Shown here: one piece after another, positions 23,912-32,751 of the stretch | How the letters are laid out: each line of letters begins with the position of its first letter | How positions within the stretch are numbered: the first letter of the stretch is position 1 | Assembly: GCA_900319925.1 (NCBI GenBank) | Contig: ONQE01000022.1 | Span: 1-43,909 of the forward strand | Length of the DNA stretch: 43,909 nucleotides | Direction: 5' to 3' | Source of the DNA: an uncultured Bacteroidales bacterium | Lineage (GTDB): Bacteria; Bacteroidota; Bacteroidia; Bacteroidales; WCHB1-69 | Position numbers and translations under genes: made by a program | Notes under the pieces: model-generated | Databases searched by the model: none | What the model saw: only the letters and a program-made list of their open reading frames with translations | What the model was told of the DNA's origin: nothing

Positions 23912-25159
23912 TTATCTCTTCTCGATCTTGTACCCCACCGTCGCGAAGAACAAGATGTACGCGTAGCTGACGAACAGCAGCGCGTAGGCGGAGTGCGGGT
24001 TCACGGCGTCGGCGATTCTGCCGTAGATCAGCGGCATGATAGCACCGCCCACGATGGCCATCACCATCAAAGCGGAGGCGAACTCGGTGTGGTCGCCCAG
24101 ATCACGGATAGCCAACGGCCAGATGGCAGGCCACATAATGGCATGCGCGAAACTCAAGCAGATAATCGCGATGATGGAGACGATACCCGTTGTACACAGC
24201 GCCACAACCACCAACGTGACTGAGAGCAACAGTTGGATGATCAGGGCATTGCGCTGGGAAATCACCTTCGGCACAAACAGGATGCCGCAGATGTAACCCA
24301 CCAACAGGGCAATGAGCGCATAAACGCCGAAGTAGTGCGACACCGCCGTGGGAATGCCGTAGTAGTCGCCGTAAGGAATCAGCGTGTCGATGGCGATGAC
24401 CTCAGCCCCCACGTAGAAGAAGATGGCCAAAACGCCGAGCCACATATACGGGAAACTGAAGATGCTGGTCTTCTGCCCGGCGATTTTCTTTTCTTCCTCG
24501 ACGATGTCGGGCAGATGCGCGGTTTTGATGAAAAGCACCAGCGCAATCAGCACAGCGGTCATGATGAGGTAAGGCACAATGACACCGTTGGAGAGCTGCT
24601 GCAGCATAGCCTCTTTCTCCGGACCGGGGGCCATCTCCTTGATGCTTTCGAAGAGGTGTTCCTTGCCGCTGAAGAGGGCGTTGTAGAGCACGAGGATACC
24701 GATCATGCCGGCCACCTTGTTGCAGATACCCATAATGCTCATACGCCGCGCCGCCGACTCGATCGGGCCGATAACCGTGACGTAAGGATTGCTGGCGGTC
24801 TGCAGCAGCGACAAACCGCTGCCCTGCAGGAACAGTCCCAACAGGAACATCGGGTAGCTGCGCATCTTCGCACCGGGGATGAACATCATGCAACCGATGG
24901 CCATGACGACCAATCCCAACGCCATACCGTTGCTGTAGCCCGTCTTCTTCAGCACGAACGACGACGGTATCGACATCACGAAGTAGGCGATGTAGAAGGC
25001 GAATGTCACCAAATAGCCTTGCACCTGCGTGGTCAGCTCGCAGGAGGTGCGCATATAAGGGATCAGAATATTGTTCAACCATGTCACGAAACCGAATACG
25101 AAAAACAGCGATCCGATAACGAACATACAATAAGCAGTACTTCTTTTCTTCTCTTCCAT
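23912..25159 (-). CDS. FucP/GluP-family sugar:H+ symporter (MFS)
   Basis: A 415-residue major facilitator with about 12 hydrophobic segments. FVFGFVTWLNNILIPYMRTS near the N-terminus, GLFLQGSGLSLLQTASNPYV and FAHAIMWPAIWPLAIRDLGD are typical of the fucose-galactose-glucose:proton symporter family. It imports a monosaccharide across the inner membrane; the sugar cannot be fixed from sequence. The gene begins 27 nt after the rpe stop on the same strand and is followed by a terminator, so it is the last gene of the rpe transcript. Confidence 0.88.
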   Translation of the reverse strand: MEEKKRSTAYCMFVIGSLFFVFGFVTWLNNILIPYMRTSCELTTQVQGYLVTFAFYIAYFVMSIPSSFVLKKTGYSNGMALGLVVMAIGCMMFIPGAKMRSYPMFLLGLFLQGSGLSLLQTASNPYVTVIGPIESAARRMSIMGICNKVAGMIGILVLYNALFSGKEHLFESIKEMAPGPEKEAMLQQLSNGVIVPYLIMTAVLIALVLFIKTAHLPDIVEEEKKIAGQKTSIFSFPYMWLGVLAIFFYVGAEVIAIDTLIPYGDYYGIPTAVSHYFGVYALIALLVGYICGILFVPKVISQRNALIIQLLLSVTLVVVALCTTGIVSIIAIICLSFAHAIMWPAIWPLAIRDLGDHTEFASALMVMAIVGGAIMPLIYGRIADAVNPHSAYALLFVSYAYILFFATVGYKIEKR

Positions 25160-25186
25160 AAGTATTGGGGTTTATTTGATTACTTT

Positions 25187-25846
25187 CTATTCGGAGATTT
25201 TTAACTGATGTATCATCTCTTCGGGACTGTCCGCTTTGAAGACGGCGTTGCCAGCCACCACGGCGTCGGCCCCGGCATTGATGATATCCACGATGTTGTC
25301 GGCATTCACGCCACCATCCACCTCGATGAGCGCATTCGATTTGTTGCGCTTGATCATCGCACGGAGCTCGGCGATGCGGTGCAACGAACGCGGGATGAAC
25401 TTCTGTCCGCCGAAACCGGGGTTCACAGACATGATCAACACCAAGTCGAGATCCTGGATGACATCCTCCAAACCGGAAACCGGCGTGTGCGGGTTCAGCG
25501 CCACCCCGGCCAACATGTCATGCTCCTTGATCTGTGCGATGGTGCGGTGCAGATGCGTGCAGGCCTCCCAGTGGACAGTCAGCATATCGCATCCTATCTC
25601 TTTGAACGTCTGGATGTAACGCTCTGGCTGCACAATCATCAGATGGGTGTCCAACGGTTTCTGCGCCAACTTCCGGACAGCCTTGATGACGGGCATTCCG
25701 AACGAGATGTTGGGCACGAATACGCCATCCATCACGTCCAGGTGAATCCAGTCCGCCTCGGAACGGTTCAACATTTCAATATCTTCTCCCAATCGGTTGA
25801 AGTCCGCCGACAACAACGACGGTGCAATAATCGGTTTTACTGTCAT
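25187..25846 (-). CDS. rpe: Ribulose-phosphate 3-epimerase
   Basis: Rpe interconverts ribulose 5-phosphate and xylulose 5-phosphate in the pentose phosphate pathway. The start at 25846 (MTVKPIIAPSLLSADF) is chosen because the in-frame codons further upstream, to 25882, contain the promoter. Family motifs are PSLLSADF, WIHLDVMDGVFVPNISFG, DTHLMI, LIMSVNPGFGGQKF and EVDGGVN, with both metal-binding Asp and His residues kept. The 219-residue length is normal. The sugar transporter follows, and the GH3 enzyme lies immediately upstream on the same strand. Confidence 0.95.
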   Translation of the reverse strand: MTVKPIIAPSLLSADFNRLGEDIEMLNRSEADWIHLDVMDGVFVPNISFGMPVIKAVRKLAQKPLDTHLMIVQPERYIQTFKEIGCDMLTVHWEACTHLHRTIAQIKEHDMLAGVALNPHTPVSGLEDVIQDLDLVLIMSVNPGFGGQKFIPRSLHRIAELRAMIKRNKSNALIEVDGGVNADNIVDIINAGADAVVAGNAVFKADSPEEMIHQLKISE

Positions 25847-25871
25847 TTCTTCCCTATGTTTTTTGAGGGTG

Positions 25872-25879
25872 CAAAAGTA
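25872..25879 (-). promoter_or_regulatory. -7 element (TACTTTTG) of rpe
   Basis: Matches TAnnTTTG on the minus strand, 25 nt before the rpe ATG and just past the GH3 stop codon, so rpe-transporter can be expressed apart from the GH3 gene. Confidence 0.6.
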
Positions 25880-25885
25880 CACAAA

Positions 25886-28015
25886 TTATTGCCTGATTTC
25901 CATTTCCAGATTGCCGCAGTGGAGTACAAATTTCCCAGGATGGAACTCAAAGTGTTGTTTATCATCCACATACGTCATAAAGAACGAGTCATCAATCTCG
26001 AAAGACACCTCGACAGTGCCGCCGGCGGGAATGGTCACGCGTTCAAAGGCGACCAGCGTCTTCACAGGACTCCGCTTGTCGCCGCTGTTGGTCAAGTAGA
26101 GCTGCACCACCTCATCGCCAGCTATTTCCCCCACATTCTTCACTTTGCAGGTGAAGGTGCGGGAGGAGGGATCATACTTGGCATCCTCGTATTCAAAGTT
26201 CGTGTAGCTCAACCCGTAACCGAACGGGTATAGCGGCTCTTCTGTCATGAAACGATAGGTGCGGTGTTCCATTTCGTAGCTGTCGAAAGGCGGGAGGTAG
26301 TTGTTCGTGCTATAGAAGGTCACCGGCAGCTTCCCGCTGGGGTTCACCTTGCCGAAAAGGACATCCGCCACGGCCGTGCCTGCCGCTTGTCCGCCGTACC
26401 AGGCCGCCAACACCGCCTCCAGGTTCTGGTCTTCCCAATCCAGCGCCACCGCGCCGCCGGAGCAGAGCACAAACACCACAGGCTTCCCCATATTCTTGAT
26501 TTTCATCAACATACCCTCCTGGATGCGCGGCAAGTCGATGGATGTCCGGTCGCCGCCGTGGAAACCGTCCATCTCCACTTTCAGCTCCTCGCCCTCCAAC
26601 TCGGGGGAGAGCCCACCGACGAAGATCACGAGGTCGCACTTGGCAATCTGGCTGTCGAAATCCCTCGGCAGACGGTATTTGCCGTCCACGTGGTGGCAGG
26701 CCGTGTCGAAGTAGAGGCGCGGCCGCTGGTCTTTCGGCAACGTATTGACATAGTCTCGGATACCCTCGTAAATCGTGACGGCATGACGCGGGGTGCCGTT
26801 ATAGTTGCCACAGAGCATCACGGAGTCCGCCGCGTTGGGTCCCACAATCGCGATGCTCTTGTATTTCTTGGGATCAAGAGGCAGTATTTTCTTGTTGTTC
26901 TGCAGCAACACGATACTCTTTTGAGCCATTTCGAGGGCTTTCTGGTCGAAAAGGGTGGTGTCGGGAATGGCAGTGAACGGCGGCTCGGGGTCGAACAGAC
27001 CCAACTCGAAACGGGCCTTGAGCACTTTCAGCACGTGAGCATCGATGACATCCATCGGGAGCATTCCCTTGAGATAGGCCTCTTTCAATGCGGGGAGACC
27101 GCTGCCGCACTCCAAGTCGATGACCGATCCGAACGCGGCGGCGGCAGCCTCGGAAGCGGTGGCGTGCGTCTCGTGCCTCGGAATCACCGTGTCACGTTCC
27201 CAACAGTCGTTCAGCGCCCAACAATCGGTGACGAACAGCCGGTGGTAGCCCCACTGGTTCTGCAGGATGTTGACGAGCAGACTCTCGTTGGTGCAGCACG
27301 GCACGCCGTTGAGCCGGTTGTAGCCGCACATCACCATCCCCACGTCGGTATGGTTGACAATATACTGGAACGCCGGCAGATAGGTGGTCCAAAAAGCACG
27401 CCCGCTAACCGTCGCGTCAAACGAGTGGCGGTCGGCCTCCGGTCCGCTGTGCACGGCGAAATGCTTGATGCAGGCGAGTGCCTTGTACCGGTCATTGACC
27501 TTCTGCTGCAGACCGTTCACGCAGGCGGTGCCCATGCGCGCGGTGAGGTAGGGGTCTTCACCGTAGGTTTCCATACCGCGTCCCCAGCGCGGGTCGCGGA
27601 AGATGTTGATGTTCGGGGTGAAAAAGCTGACGCCGGTGTAGTCGTCATACCGACCGGCCTTCTGGTTACGGTTGAATTTCAGCCGCGCTTCGTCGGCAAT
27701 CATGGCGAACATATCCTGCACGGCCTTGTCGTCGAAGGTAGCGGCCAATGCCGTGGGCATCGGATAGACCGTGGCGAAACCGTCGCGGGCCACCCCGTGC
27801 AACGCCTCGTTCCACCAGCTGTACGCCGGTATGCCCAACCGCTCAACGGCTGGGTTGCGATGCTCCATCATTCCCAATTTCTCATCCAAAGTAAGCTGGT
27901 TCAGAAGCAGTTGCGCCCGCTCGTCGATCGAGAGGCTCGGGTTTCGGAAATTCTGCTGCGCCATCGCACAAAAGGCAATGACGACGGTTATGATGCTGAC
28001 GAATAGTTTTCTCAT
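25886..28015 (-). CDS. Glycoside hydrolase family 3, beta-xylosidase-like
   Basis: A 709-residue secreted enzyme with a signal peptide (MRKLFVSIITVVIAFCAMA, then QQNFRN). GH3 motifs of the xylosidase branch are clear: YSWWNEALHGVARDG, FFTPNINIFRDPRWGRGMET, GEDPYLTARMG, KHFAVHSGPE and FVTDCWALNDC, where the Asp is the expected nucleophile. The C-terminal ~100 residues are the fibronectin-like domain usual in GH3 (GDEVVQLYLTNSG). It probably removes xylose or a related sugar from oligosaccharide ends in the periplasm. No large PA14 insertion is seen. It lies 26 nt downstream of the T9SS beta-helix gene, in one operon. Confidence 0.88.
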   Translation of the reverse strand: MRKLFVSIITVVIAFCAMAQQNFRNPSLSIDERAQLLLNQLTLDEKLGMMEHRNPAVERLGIPAYSWWNEALHGVARDGFATVYPMPTALAATFDDKAVQDMFAMIADEARLKFNRNQKAGRYDDYTGVSFFTPNINIFRDPRWGRGMETYGEDPYLTARMGTACVNGLQQKVNDRYKALACIKHFAVHSGPEADRHSFDATVSGRAFWTTYLPAFQYIVNHTDVGMVMCGYNRLNGVPCCTNESLLVNILQNQWGYHRLFVTDCWALNDCWERDTVIPRHETHATASEAAAAAFGSVIDLECGSGLPALKEAYLKGMLPMDVIDAHVLKVLKARFELGLFDPEPPFTAIPDTTLFDQKALEMAQKSIVLLQNNKKILPLDPKKYKSIAIVGPNAADSVMLCGNYNGTPRHAVTIYEGIRDYVNTLPKDQRPRLYFDTACHHVDGKYRLPRDFDSQIAKCDLVIFVGGLSPELEGEELKVEMDGFHGGDRTSIDLPRIQEGMLMKIKNMGKPVVFVLCSGGAVALDWEDQNLEAVLAAWYGGQAAGTAVADVLFGKVNPSGKLPVTFYSTNNYLPPFDSYEMEHRTYRFMTEEPLYPFGYGLSYTNFEYEDAKYDPSSRTFTCKVKNVGEIAGDEVVQLYLTNSGDKRSPVKTLVAFERVTIPAGGTVEVSFEIDDSFFMTYVDDKQHFEFHPGKFVLHCGNLEMEIRQ

Positions 28016-28041
28016 ATCAATAATTTCTGTTATTCTCTACA

Positions 28042-29772
28042 TTACTGGACAATCAATTTCTTGGTAACAAACGCATTACCCTTCTGCATGTAAACAAGAT
28101 ATGTTCCCGGTGTCAACCCCTTAGTGGCAATGCGGTTCACGCCCTCCTGCGCCTCCCCGCGCATCACACACTGACCGGTGGTAGTGAAAATCCGCCATCC
28201 CAACGTCTCCCCCGTGGGATTGTCCAATACGAAATACCCCTGCGTGACAGGATTGGGAGTGAGGGTTATTTTGGTTAAAACGTTGTCGGGCACATCCCCG
28301 CCTATGTTAAGATGTACCACGTATGGACGTGTGGATTGATGCGGCGTGGATGCGGTGTAAATCACATCTCCCACAAGAAAGTTTTGCGGCTCGCTCTCAT
28401 CAGGCGTGACCGTGATGCCCCAAGGTTTGGTGATGGTCGGATATGCATTCGACAAATCCGGCACAACGCAAACTAAATAGAACGCAATTGTGTCATCCTC
28501 CATAAAGACCCCAAACAAGTCGTCGTAATAATCGTAGGCCAGTGCCGGGTTGTTCTCCACCAGAAAATCAAAACCCGTAATTTCCGGCTCGATCACATAA
28601 AGGGGCAAATAGTTGACAAGACCATACGACGTGTTGTCGTTCCAGTGGAAAATCACATCCTCTGCTGCCGCGTCATTGTCGCAGCCCCAATAGTTGCCGA
28701 TTGCATCCACACTGCTGTTGCTATTGTTATACAACTCATATTCAACACCTCCGTTACCGTTATTGTACAGCAAATTGTGACCTGGATCTTCCGCTGTACC
28801 CATATCTAAAAGAGGGATCTGGATGGCCGTGACCCCCCATAAGTTTCCGGTGATGAGGTTTCGGCGCAACTTGGCCGTACAGGTCGCATCACCCCAAATG
28901 CTCACTCCACTGCCACCGTTGTTCGGATTGACCTCTAAGTTGTTGTCAATAAACTGATTGTCATACAATTCCGAAGAAATCAGAGACCCGTTCTGCGTAT
29001 AACCGTAGCGATTGTTTTTCACCAAATTGTCTTTCACAAGCACGTGCGTGACCAATTGGCTAAAGCTAAACATGTTCGAGATGCCGATGCCACCCGACAT
29101 ATTGCTGGCCACTCCTTCGATGAGGTTTCCGATGATGCGAATGGTGTCCGTAGTGCCGGGACCAATATTGATTTGCGGATTATTCGTGTTTGACAACACA
29201 TTGTTATACAACACATTGTTCAGAATGGCCGGACAACCGTCAGAGTTGAGGGCCGACTGGATGGCACAGGCTTGGTTATCGTGAAAATAGCTGTTTTGGA
29301 TGGTTGGACTACAATCCATATAGCTGATCACATTGTTGGAAAAATGGTCGAACTCGCAGGAGTCAATCACCACATCACTGTTAATCAGCTTGATGCCCTG
29401 GCAATAGCGGACATGAAGGTGGGATAAACGACTCTGGGTGGCGTCCTCAAAGCGAACCTCAAAGTCATCGCCTTGGATGAGAAGCGGTTGTGTTCTGTCT
29501 GCGGTACGCATCGTCCCGCGAACAGTCCATACCACACTGATAGACACATGCACCAGCTCGGCAGAAGACTCCAGTGTCAGCGTGTCGCCATCGGAAATGG
29601 TGATACTCTGCAGAATGTCATACTGGTTCGTCGATGTGCTCTGCACAGCAGAAGGAGCCGCAAGACAAAGGGTCTCCAATGTGTATGACAGTCCCGTCCC
29701 GGGAGACACCCACTGTGCATTCAATTGATTTACAGCAAATAACGCAAGAATACAGAAAACGATCTTTTTCAT
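28042..29772 (-). CDS. T9SS-secreted right-handed beta-helix protein
   Basis: A 576-residue protein with a signal peptide (MKKIVFCILALFAVNQLNA, then QWVSPG). Residues ~50-390 have parallel beta-helix character: short strands with Asn/Asp turns such as INSDVVIDSCEFDHFSNNVI, NNVLYNNVLSNTNN, NLIEGVASNMSGGIGIS and NYWGCDNDAA. A T9SS type A sorting domain closes it (TLTPNPVTQGYFVLDN, GWRIFTTTGQCVMRGE, LTPGTYLVYMQ, KKLIVQ). It is probably a surface or secreted carbohydrate-binding or lyase-like protein; no catalytic residues can be assigned. The GH3 gene follows in the same operon, which supports a glycan role. Confidence 0.82.
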   Translation of the reverse strand: MKKIVFCILALFAVNQLNAQWVSPGTGLSYTLETLCLAAPSAVQSTSTNQYDILQSITISDGDTLTLESSAELVHVSISVVWTVRGTMRTADRTQPLLIQGDDFEVRFEDATQSRLSHLHVRYCQGIKLINSDVVIDSCEFDHFSNNVISYMDCSPTIQNSYFHDNQACAIQSALNSDGCPAILNNVLYNNVLSNTNNPQINIGPGTTDTIRIIGNLIEGVASNMSGGIGISNMFSFSQLVTHVLVKDNLVKNNRYGYTQNGSLISSELYDNQFIDNNLEVNPNNGGSGVSIWGDATCTAKLRRNLITGNLWGVTAIQIPLLDMGTAEDPGHNLLYNNGNGGVEYELYNNSNSSVDAIGNYWGCDNDAAAEDVIFHWNDNTSYGLVNYLPLYVIEPEITGFDFLVENNPALAYDYYDDLFGVFMEDDTIAFYLVCVVPDLSNAYPTITKPWGITVTPDESEPQNFLVGDVIYTASTPHQSTRPYVVHLNIGGDVPDNVLTKITLTPNPVTQGYFVLDNPTGETLGWRIFTTTGQCVMRGEAQEGVNRIATKGLTPGTYLVYMQKGNAFVTKKLIVQ

Positions 29773-29798
29773 ATCTAAAGTATTTTTATTTTAAGCGG

Positions 29799-29806
29799 CA
29801 AATCTA
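29799..29806 (-). promoter_or_regulatory. -7 element (TAGATTTG) of the beta-helix/GH3 operon
   Basis: Matches TAnnTTTG on the minus strand, 26 nt before the ATG at 29772. Confidence 0.55.
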
Positions 29807-29840
29807 CACAAATTACCAATACACGCATACAACAATCCCC

Positions 29841-29867
29841 CTTGCCGGGAAAAACTTCCCCGGCAAG
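29841..29867. terminator. GC-rich hairpin after the LytTR gene
   Basis: CTTGCCGGG (29841-29849) pairs with CCCGGCAAG (29859-29867) around a short loop. It lies between the stop of the LytTR gene and the promoter of the next gene on the same strand. There is no clear U-tract, so intrinsic termination is uncertain. Confidence 0.45.
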
Positions 29868-29927
29868 AACCGAACCTTATTCCGCAAAACTCGTATTTAG
29901 TACGGCAAATATCTTATTATGAGTGCG

Positions 29928-30686
29928 TTACATTGGCAATCGTTCTCTGAATGATTTTTTGAACGAACGGGAGAGCTCAAAATTGGCATTGTTGGCAATC
30001 AACACCCTGTTCTTTAACACGCCCGTGACCTTCTCCATGTTCACCACCACTGAGCGGTTGATTTTCTGGAATCTGGATTTAGGGAACTTGGACTGGAACA
30101 TTTTCAGGTTGCTGCGGAAGAATTTCTTGCTACCGTCTTCAAAATAGACACATACCTGGTTCCCAATCTTCTTGATATACAACACCTTGTCAAAAACAAT
30201 GCGGATGGATTCCTCGTTGCGAGTACCCAAGATGAACACCGATTTCGCCAAACGGTCGTCTGCTCCGTACATCATCCTGTCCTCCTCCACTTTCCGCAAA
30301 ATACGCTGATCCACCTTATTGTAAACGCTGTATATGTTCAGAATCTTCCCCATGATGCTGTTGAGGTCTTTTTCGGTGTAGGGTGAATAAAATATCTCAA
30401 AAAATCCCATCTTGAGATACTGCTTCACCCTTTTGGTCTTGATATTGTCACAAAGACCGACGATGAAAGGCGGCTTTCTGACATCATGAAGGATGTCCGC
30501 AAAACCGATGTCCACGAAAAATATCGTGGGACGATGATTGTTCAAGTACTCGATGGCCTCCGCCGCATGGTGGCAGACCAACGCAATGTCCAATGAGTAA
30601 AAGTTTGACAATAAGTCTCTTAGCGCTGTCACTTTAGACTCTTCCTTACTCAGAATAACCACTTCAAAATTCTTGTTTGATGCCAT
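29928..30686 (-). CDS. LytTR-type regulator with a degenerate receiver domain
   Basis: The start at 30686 (MASNKNFEVV) gives 252 residues; the frame is open further up but reads like non-coding AT-rich sequence. Residues ~7-120 resemble a response-regulator receiver: Asp59 in FFVDIG stands at the phospho-acceptor site, but the acidic pair is replaced (VVILSKEES) and the Lys-Pro after strand 5 is Ser-Pro (FYSPYT). Residues ~150-250 are a LytTR DNA-binding domain (DKVLYIKKIGNQVCVYFEDG, RFQKINRSVVVNMEKVTGVL). It is probably a transcription factor. No histidine kinase is next to it. The beta-helix/GH3 operon lies downstream on the same strand. Confidence 0.83.
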   Translation of the reverse strand: MASNKNFEVVILSKEESKVTALRDLLSNFYSLDIALVCHHAAEAIEYLNNHRPTIFFVDIGFADILHDVRKPPFIVGLCDNIKTKRVKQYLKMGFFEIFYSPYTEKDLNSIMGKILNIYSVYNKVDQRILRKVEEDRMMYGADDRLAKSVFILGTRNEESIRIVFDKVLYIKKIGNQVCVYFEDGSKKFFRSNLKMFQSKFPKSRFQKINRSVVVNMEKVTGVLKNRVLIANNANFELSRSFKKSFRERLPM

Positions 30687-30837
30687 AGTAATTTTGTAAT
30701 AATATGTAAAATTATAAAAATCATTCATATCCAATCGTTTAAAAATAGAAAAGGTGATGTTTGCTCTTATTCGGTCGGTTTATTGACCCAAACAAACACC
30801 AAAAAGTGCATAAAAGTGACTAAAAATTACAATCTGC

Positions 30838-30845
30838 TACTTTTG
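30838..30845 (+). promoter_or_regulatory. Orphan -7 element (TACTTTTG) facing an empty stretch
   Basis: A good TAnnTTTG match on the plus strand in the AT-rich 278-nt gap between two minus-strand genes. No plus-strand gene follows; only ~120 nt lie before the end of the GT2 gene. It may be chance or drive a small or antisense RNA. No other gene was seen in this gap. Confidence 0.35.
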
Positions 30846-30964
30846 CAACAAAAACGGCAATAATTGGTGTGGAAAATCCACTTTTGTATCAAATCTGACA
30901 AAAAACCGTGTTGTATGTGCATTTTTATGGTCATAACCCCTTCCCGTTTTGAATAGCTTTTGCC

Positions 30965-32179
30965 TCAATGGTATTGCTTCCGAAGCCTATTTTCTGCCTC
31001 AAAGAGGATGTTGCGGAGCTCATCAAGCTGCATCAGGGAATATTCCGATAACGGGTGACAGGAGGAGAGCCAGGGCGGACAACTCTCCGGTAACCAGAGC
31101 CGTACATTCTCATACAATGCAACCGACTCATCTACAGGGTGTTGCTTATTGCTTGCACGAACATACTGCAGTATCCGGAGCCCGTCGGCTTTCTGGTGGA
31201 ACGCCTTGACAAAGTGGTCATAATCAGACACGTTGCGGCGAATGTCCTCCCAAATATCCTGTTTCCGGTCATCCTTCTGCAGAAACGACAGAAAGTCATG
31301 GTCTTCCACGGCGATACGATTTTCGTAAAGCACCGGCAGTAGGCGGTAGGCTTCCTCTATCGGCGAAAAGCAACGGTGGGAATAGAGCGGGTAGCTCTCC
31401 CAAACACCCTGCGCGCCGTGCAGCATGGCGGGACCCGTTCCGAACGGTACGCGGTCGGAGTAGCGACCAGCTGGGTAAACGCACTCGGTGTTAAAAAGAC
31501 TTAATCCGCCCATCTTGCAGAACTTCTGGACGAGGTAGAAGTCCTCACCGCTCTGCAACGGGGTGATGTTCCCAATCTTCCGTAGCGCCGCCACCCGCAT
31601 CGCGATAGCCGAACCCAACGCGGTGAATCCATACGGACTGTTGATTTTCAGCAAATTGATGGCATAATTGCGCATATAGATCTCGTAGCGGAGCATTGCA
31701 CGACTCTGCACTTCGTCAACCGTGTTCAGCTTGTGATAGTACGGCACCGCGAGCGCATTCATAGACGGATGCTGGGCAAAATTGTCCGCTACCGAACACA
31801 GATAGCCGGGGTTCACATACGTGTCGGCATCGAGGCTGACGATGATGTCTCCCGAATCTGCATCTTCGAAAATCTTCTCAAACAGTACCTTACGGGCAAA
31901 ACCGACCCCCTTTTTCTTCTCCGTCCAGCCACAGCCGCAAGAGGAGCGGTCTATGACATGCAGTGTTAATAAATCATAATGTCGGAGGTATTCGAGTGTC
32001 TGCCGATTGCGCTCGCAGACAGGGCGCTTGTCCGGGTCGTGCCAATAGCTGTCGGGTTGGTTGACGCAGACATAGACCTCGAAAGGAGGGTGATGTTCCT
32101 GACGGGCGAGTGCATCCAAAGTGGCGGGCAGGGTGTCCGTCTCATCCATCGCAGGAATGGCCACCCTTAAGGTCGCCAT
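30965..32179 (-). CDS. Glycosyltransferase family 2
   Basis: A 404-residue GT-A glycosyltransferase. VAIPAMDETDTLPATLDALA starts the nucleotide-binding fold, IIVSLDADTYV holds the DxD metal motif near residues 115-120, and SGEDFYLVQKF near 220 supplies the acidic catalytic region. No clear membrane helix is seen, so the transfer is probably on the cytoplasmic side. The start codon directly follows the stop of the chagasin-like gene, so they are cotranscribed. The acceptor cannot be told; the nearby Wzz- and ligase-like genes, although on the other strand, hint at surface polysaccharide. Confidence 0.82.
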   Translation of the reverse strand: MATLRVAIPAMDETDTLPATLDALARQEHHPPFEVYVCVNQPDSYWHDPDKRPVCERNRQTLEYLRHYDLLTLHVIDRSSCGCGWTEKKKGVGFARKVLFEKIFEDADSGDIIVSLDADTYVNPGYLCSVADNFAQHPSMNALAVPYYHKLNTVDEVQSRAMLRYEIYMRNYAINLLKINSPYGFTALGSAIAMRVAALRKIGNITPLQSGEDFYLVQKFCKMGGLSLFNTECVYPAGRYSDRVPFGTGPAMLHGAQGVWESYPLYSHRCFSPIEEAYRLLPVLYENRIAVEDHDFLSFLQKDDRKQDIWEDIRRNVSDYDHFVKAFHQKADGLRILQYVRASNKQHPVDESVALYENVRLWLPESCPPWLSSCHPLSEYSLMQLDELRNILFEAENRLRKQYH

Positions 32180-32557
32180 CTACTTGACGGTGATCGTGAC
32201 GTCGCGGGTGCGCGCCGGCTGGTCCACTCTGTCGCGTGCATACACGAAGTGCAGCGTCTGCGTGCCCTTCTCCACTGCCTCGAACTTCCAGAAGCGGTGG
32301 CTGGAGGCGCCCACCATGCCCTTCGGCGCATCGCTCGTGTAACGGTCGCCGACACTCTTCACCACCGTGACCTCGTTATCGTTGATAAGCTGCCACCAAA
32401 AGCCAGTCGAGGCGTTGGTGATGAACTCAATCTCGCAGGACTGACCCTGCTTGAGCACCACCTCGTTGGTCTCCTTATCGACGGCAACCAGTTTCTTCTG
32501 CGCCTGGCAACCGAGAAACAAGCATACAATCGCGCTGAAATAGATGACTTTCTTCAT
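32180..32557 (-). CDS. Chagasin-like (I42) protease-inhibitor lipoprotein
   Basis: The start at 32557 (MKKVIYFSAIVCLFLGC) gives 125 residues with a lipobox (LFLGC), so a lipoprotein. The mature part has the I42 loops: NASTGFWWQ for the usual NPSTGYxW, and GMVGASSHRFWKF for the Gly-rich second loop. The third loop is less standard (YARDRVDQP). Members inhibit papain-like cysteine proteases. It may protect the cell from its own or a neighbour's secreted proteases. A TATTTTTG promoter lies 19 nt upstream, and the GT2 gene follows with no gap. Confidence 0.8.
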   Translation of the reverse strand: MKKVIYFSAIVCLFLGCQAQKKLVAVDKETNEVVLKQGQSCEIEFITNASTGFWWQLINDNEVTVVKSVGDRYTSDAPKGMVGASSHRFWKFEAVEKGTQTLHFVYARDRVDQPARTRDVTITVK

Positions 32558-32576
32558 TGTTTCGGATATTTTCGGG

Positions 32577-32584
32577 CAAAAATA
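32577..32584 (-). promoter_or_regulatory. -7 element (TATTTTTG) of the chagasin-like/GT2 operon
   Basis: Matches TAnnTTTG on the minus strand, 19 nt before the start codon at 32557. Confidence 0.6.
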
Positions 32585-32714
32585 CATTTTTTACGGTTAG
32601 ATGCCACAACCCCGGGAAAATTTAATGCAACTCGCAGTTTTCCTATCTGTCAAGAAAAAAAACAGACAGTTGATAAAAATACACTAAAAGTAAAAATCCT
32701 ACGTTTATAAATGC

Positions 32715-32722
32715 TATCTTTG
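32715..32722 (+). promoter_or_regulatory. -7 element (TATCTTTG) of the SufT-like gene
   Basis: Matches TAnnTTTG, 29 nt before the ATG at 32752. It probably also drives the polysaccharide genes that follow. Confidence 0.6.
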
Positions 32723-32751
32723 CAAAAATATTTAGAATCAAAAAGACATAT

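Noticed and set aside
26264..28006. 580-codon open frame opposite the GH3 gene
   Set aside because: Antisense shadow; the GH3 reading has clear family motifs, this one has none.
30949..31209. 86-codon plus-strand frame behind the orphan promoter element
   Set aside because: It overlaps the end of the well-supported GT2 gene and its composition is not protein-like.
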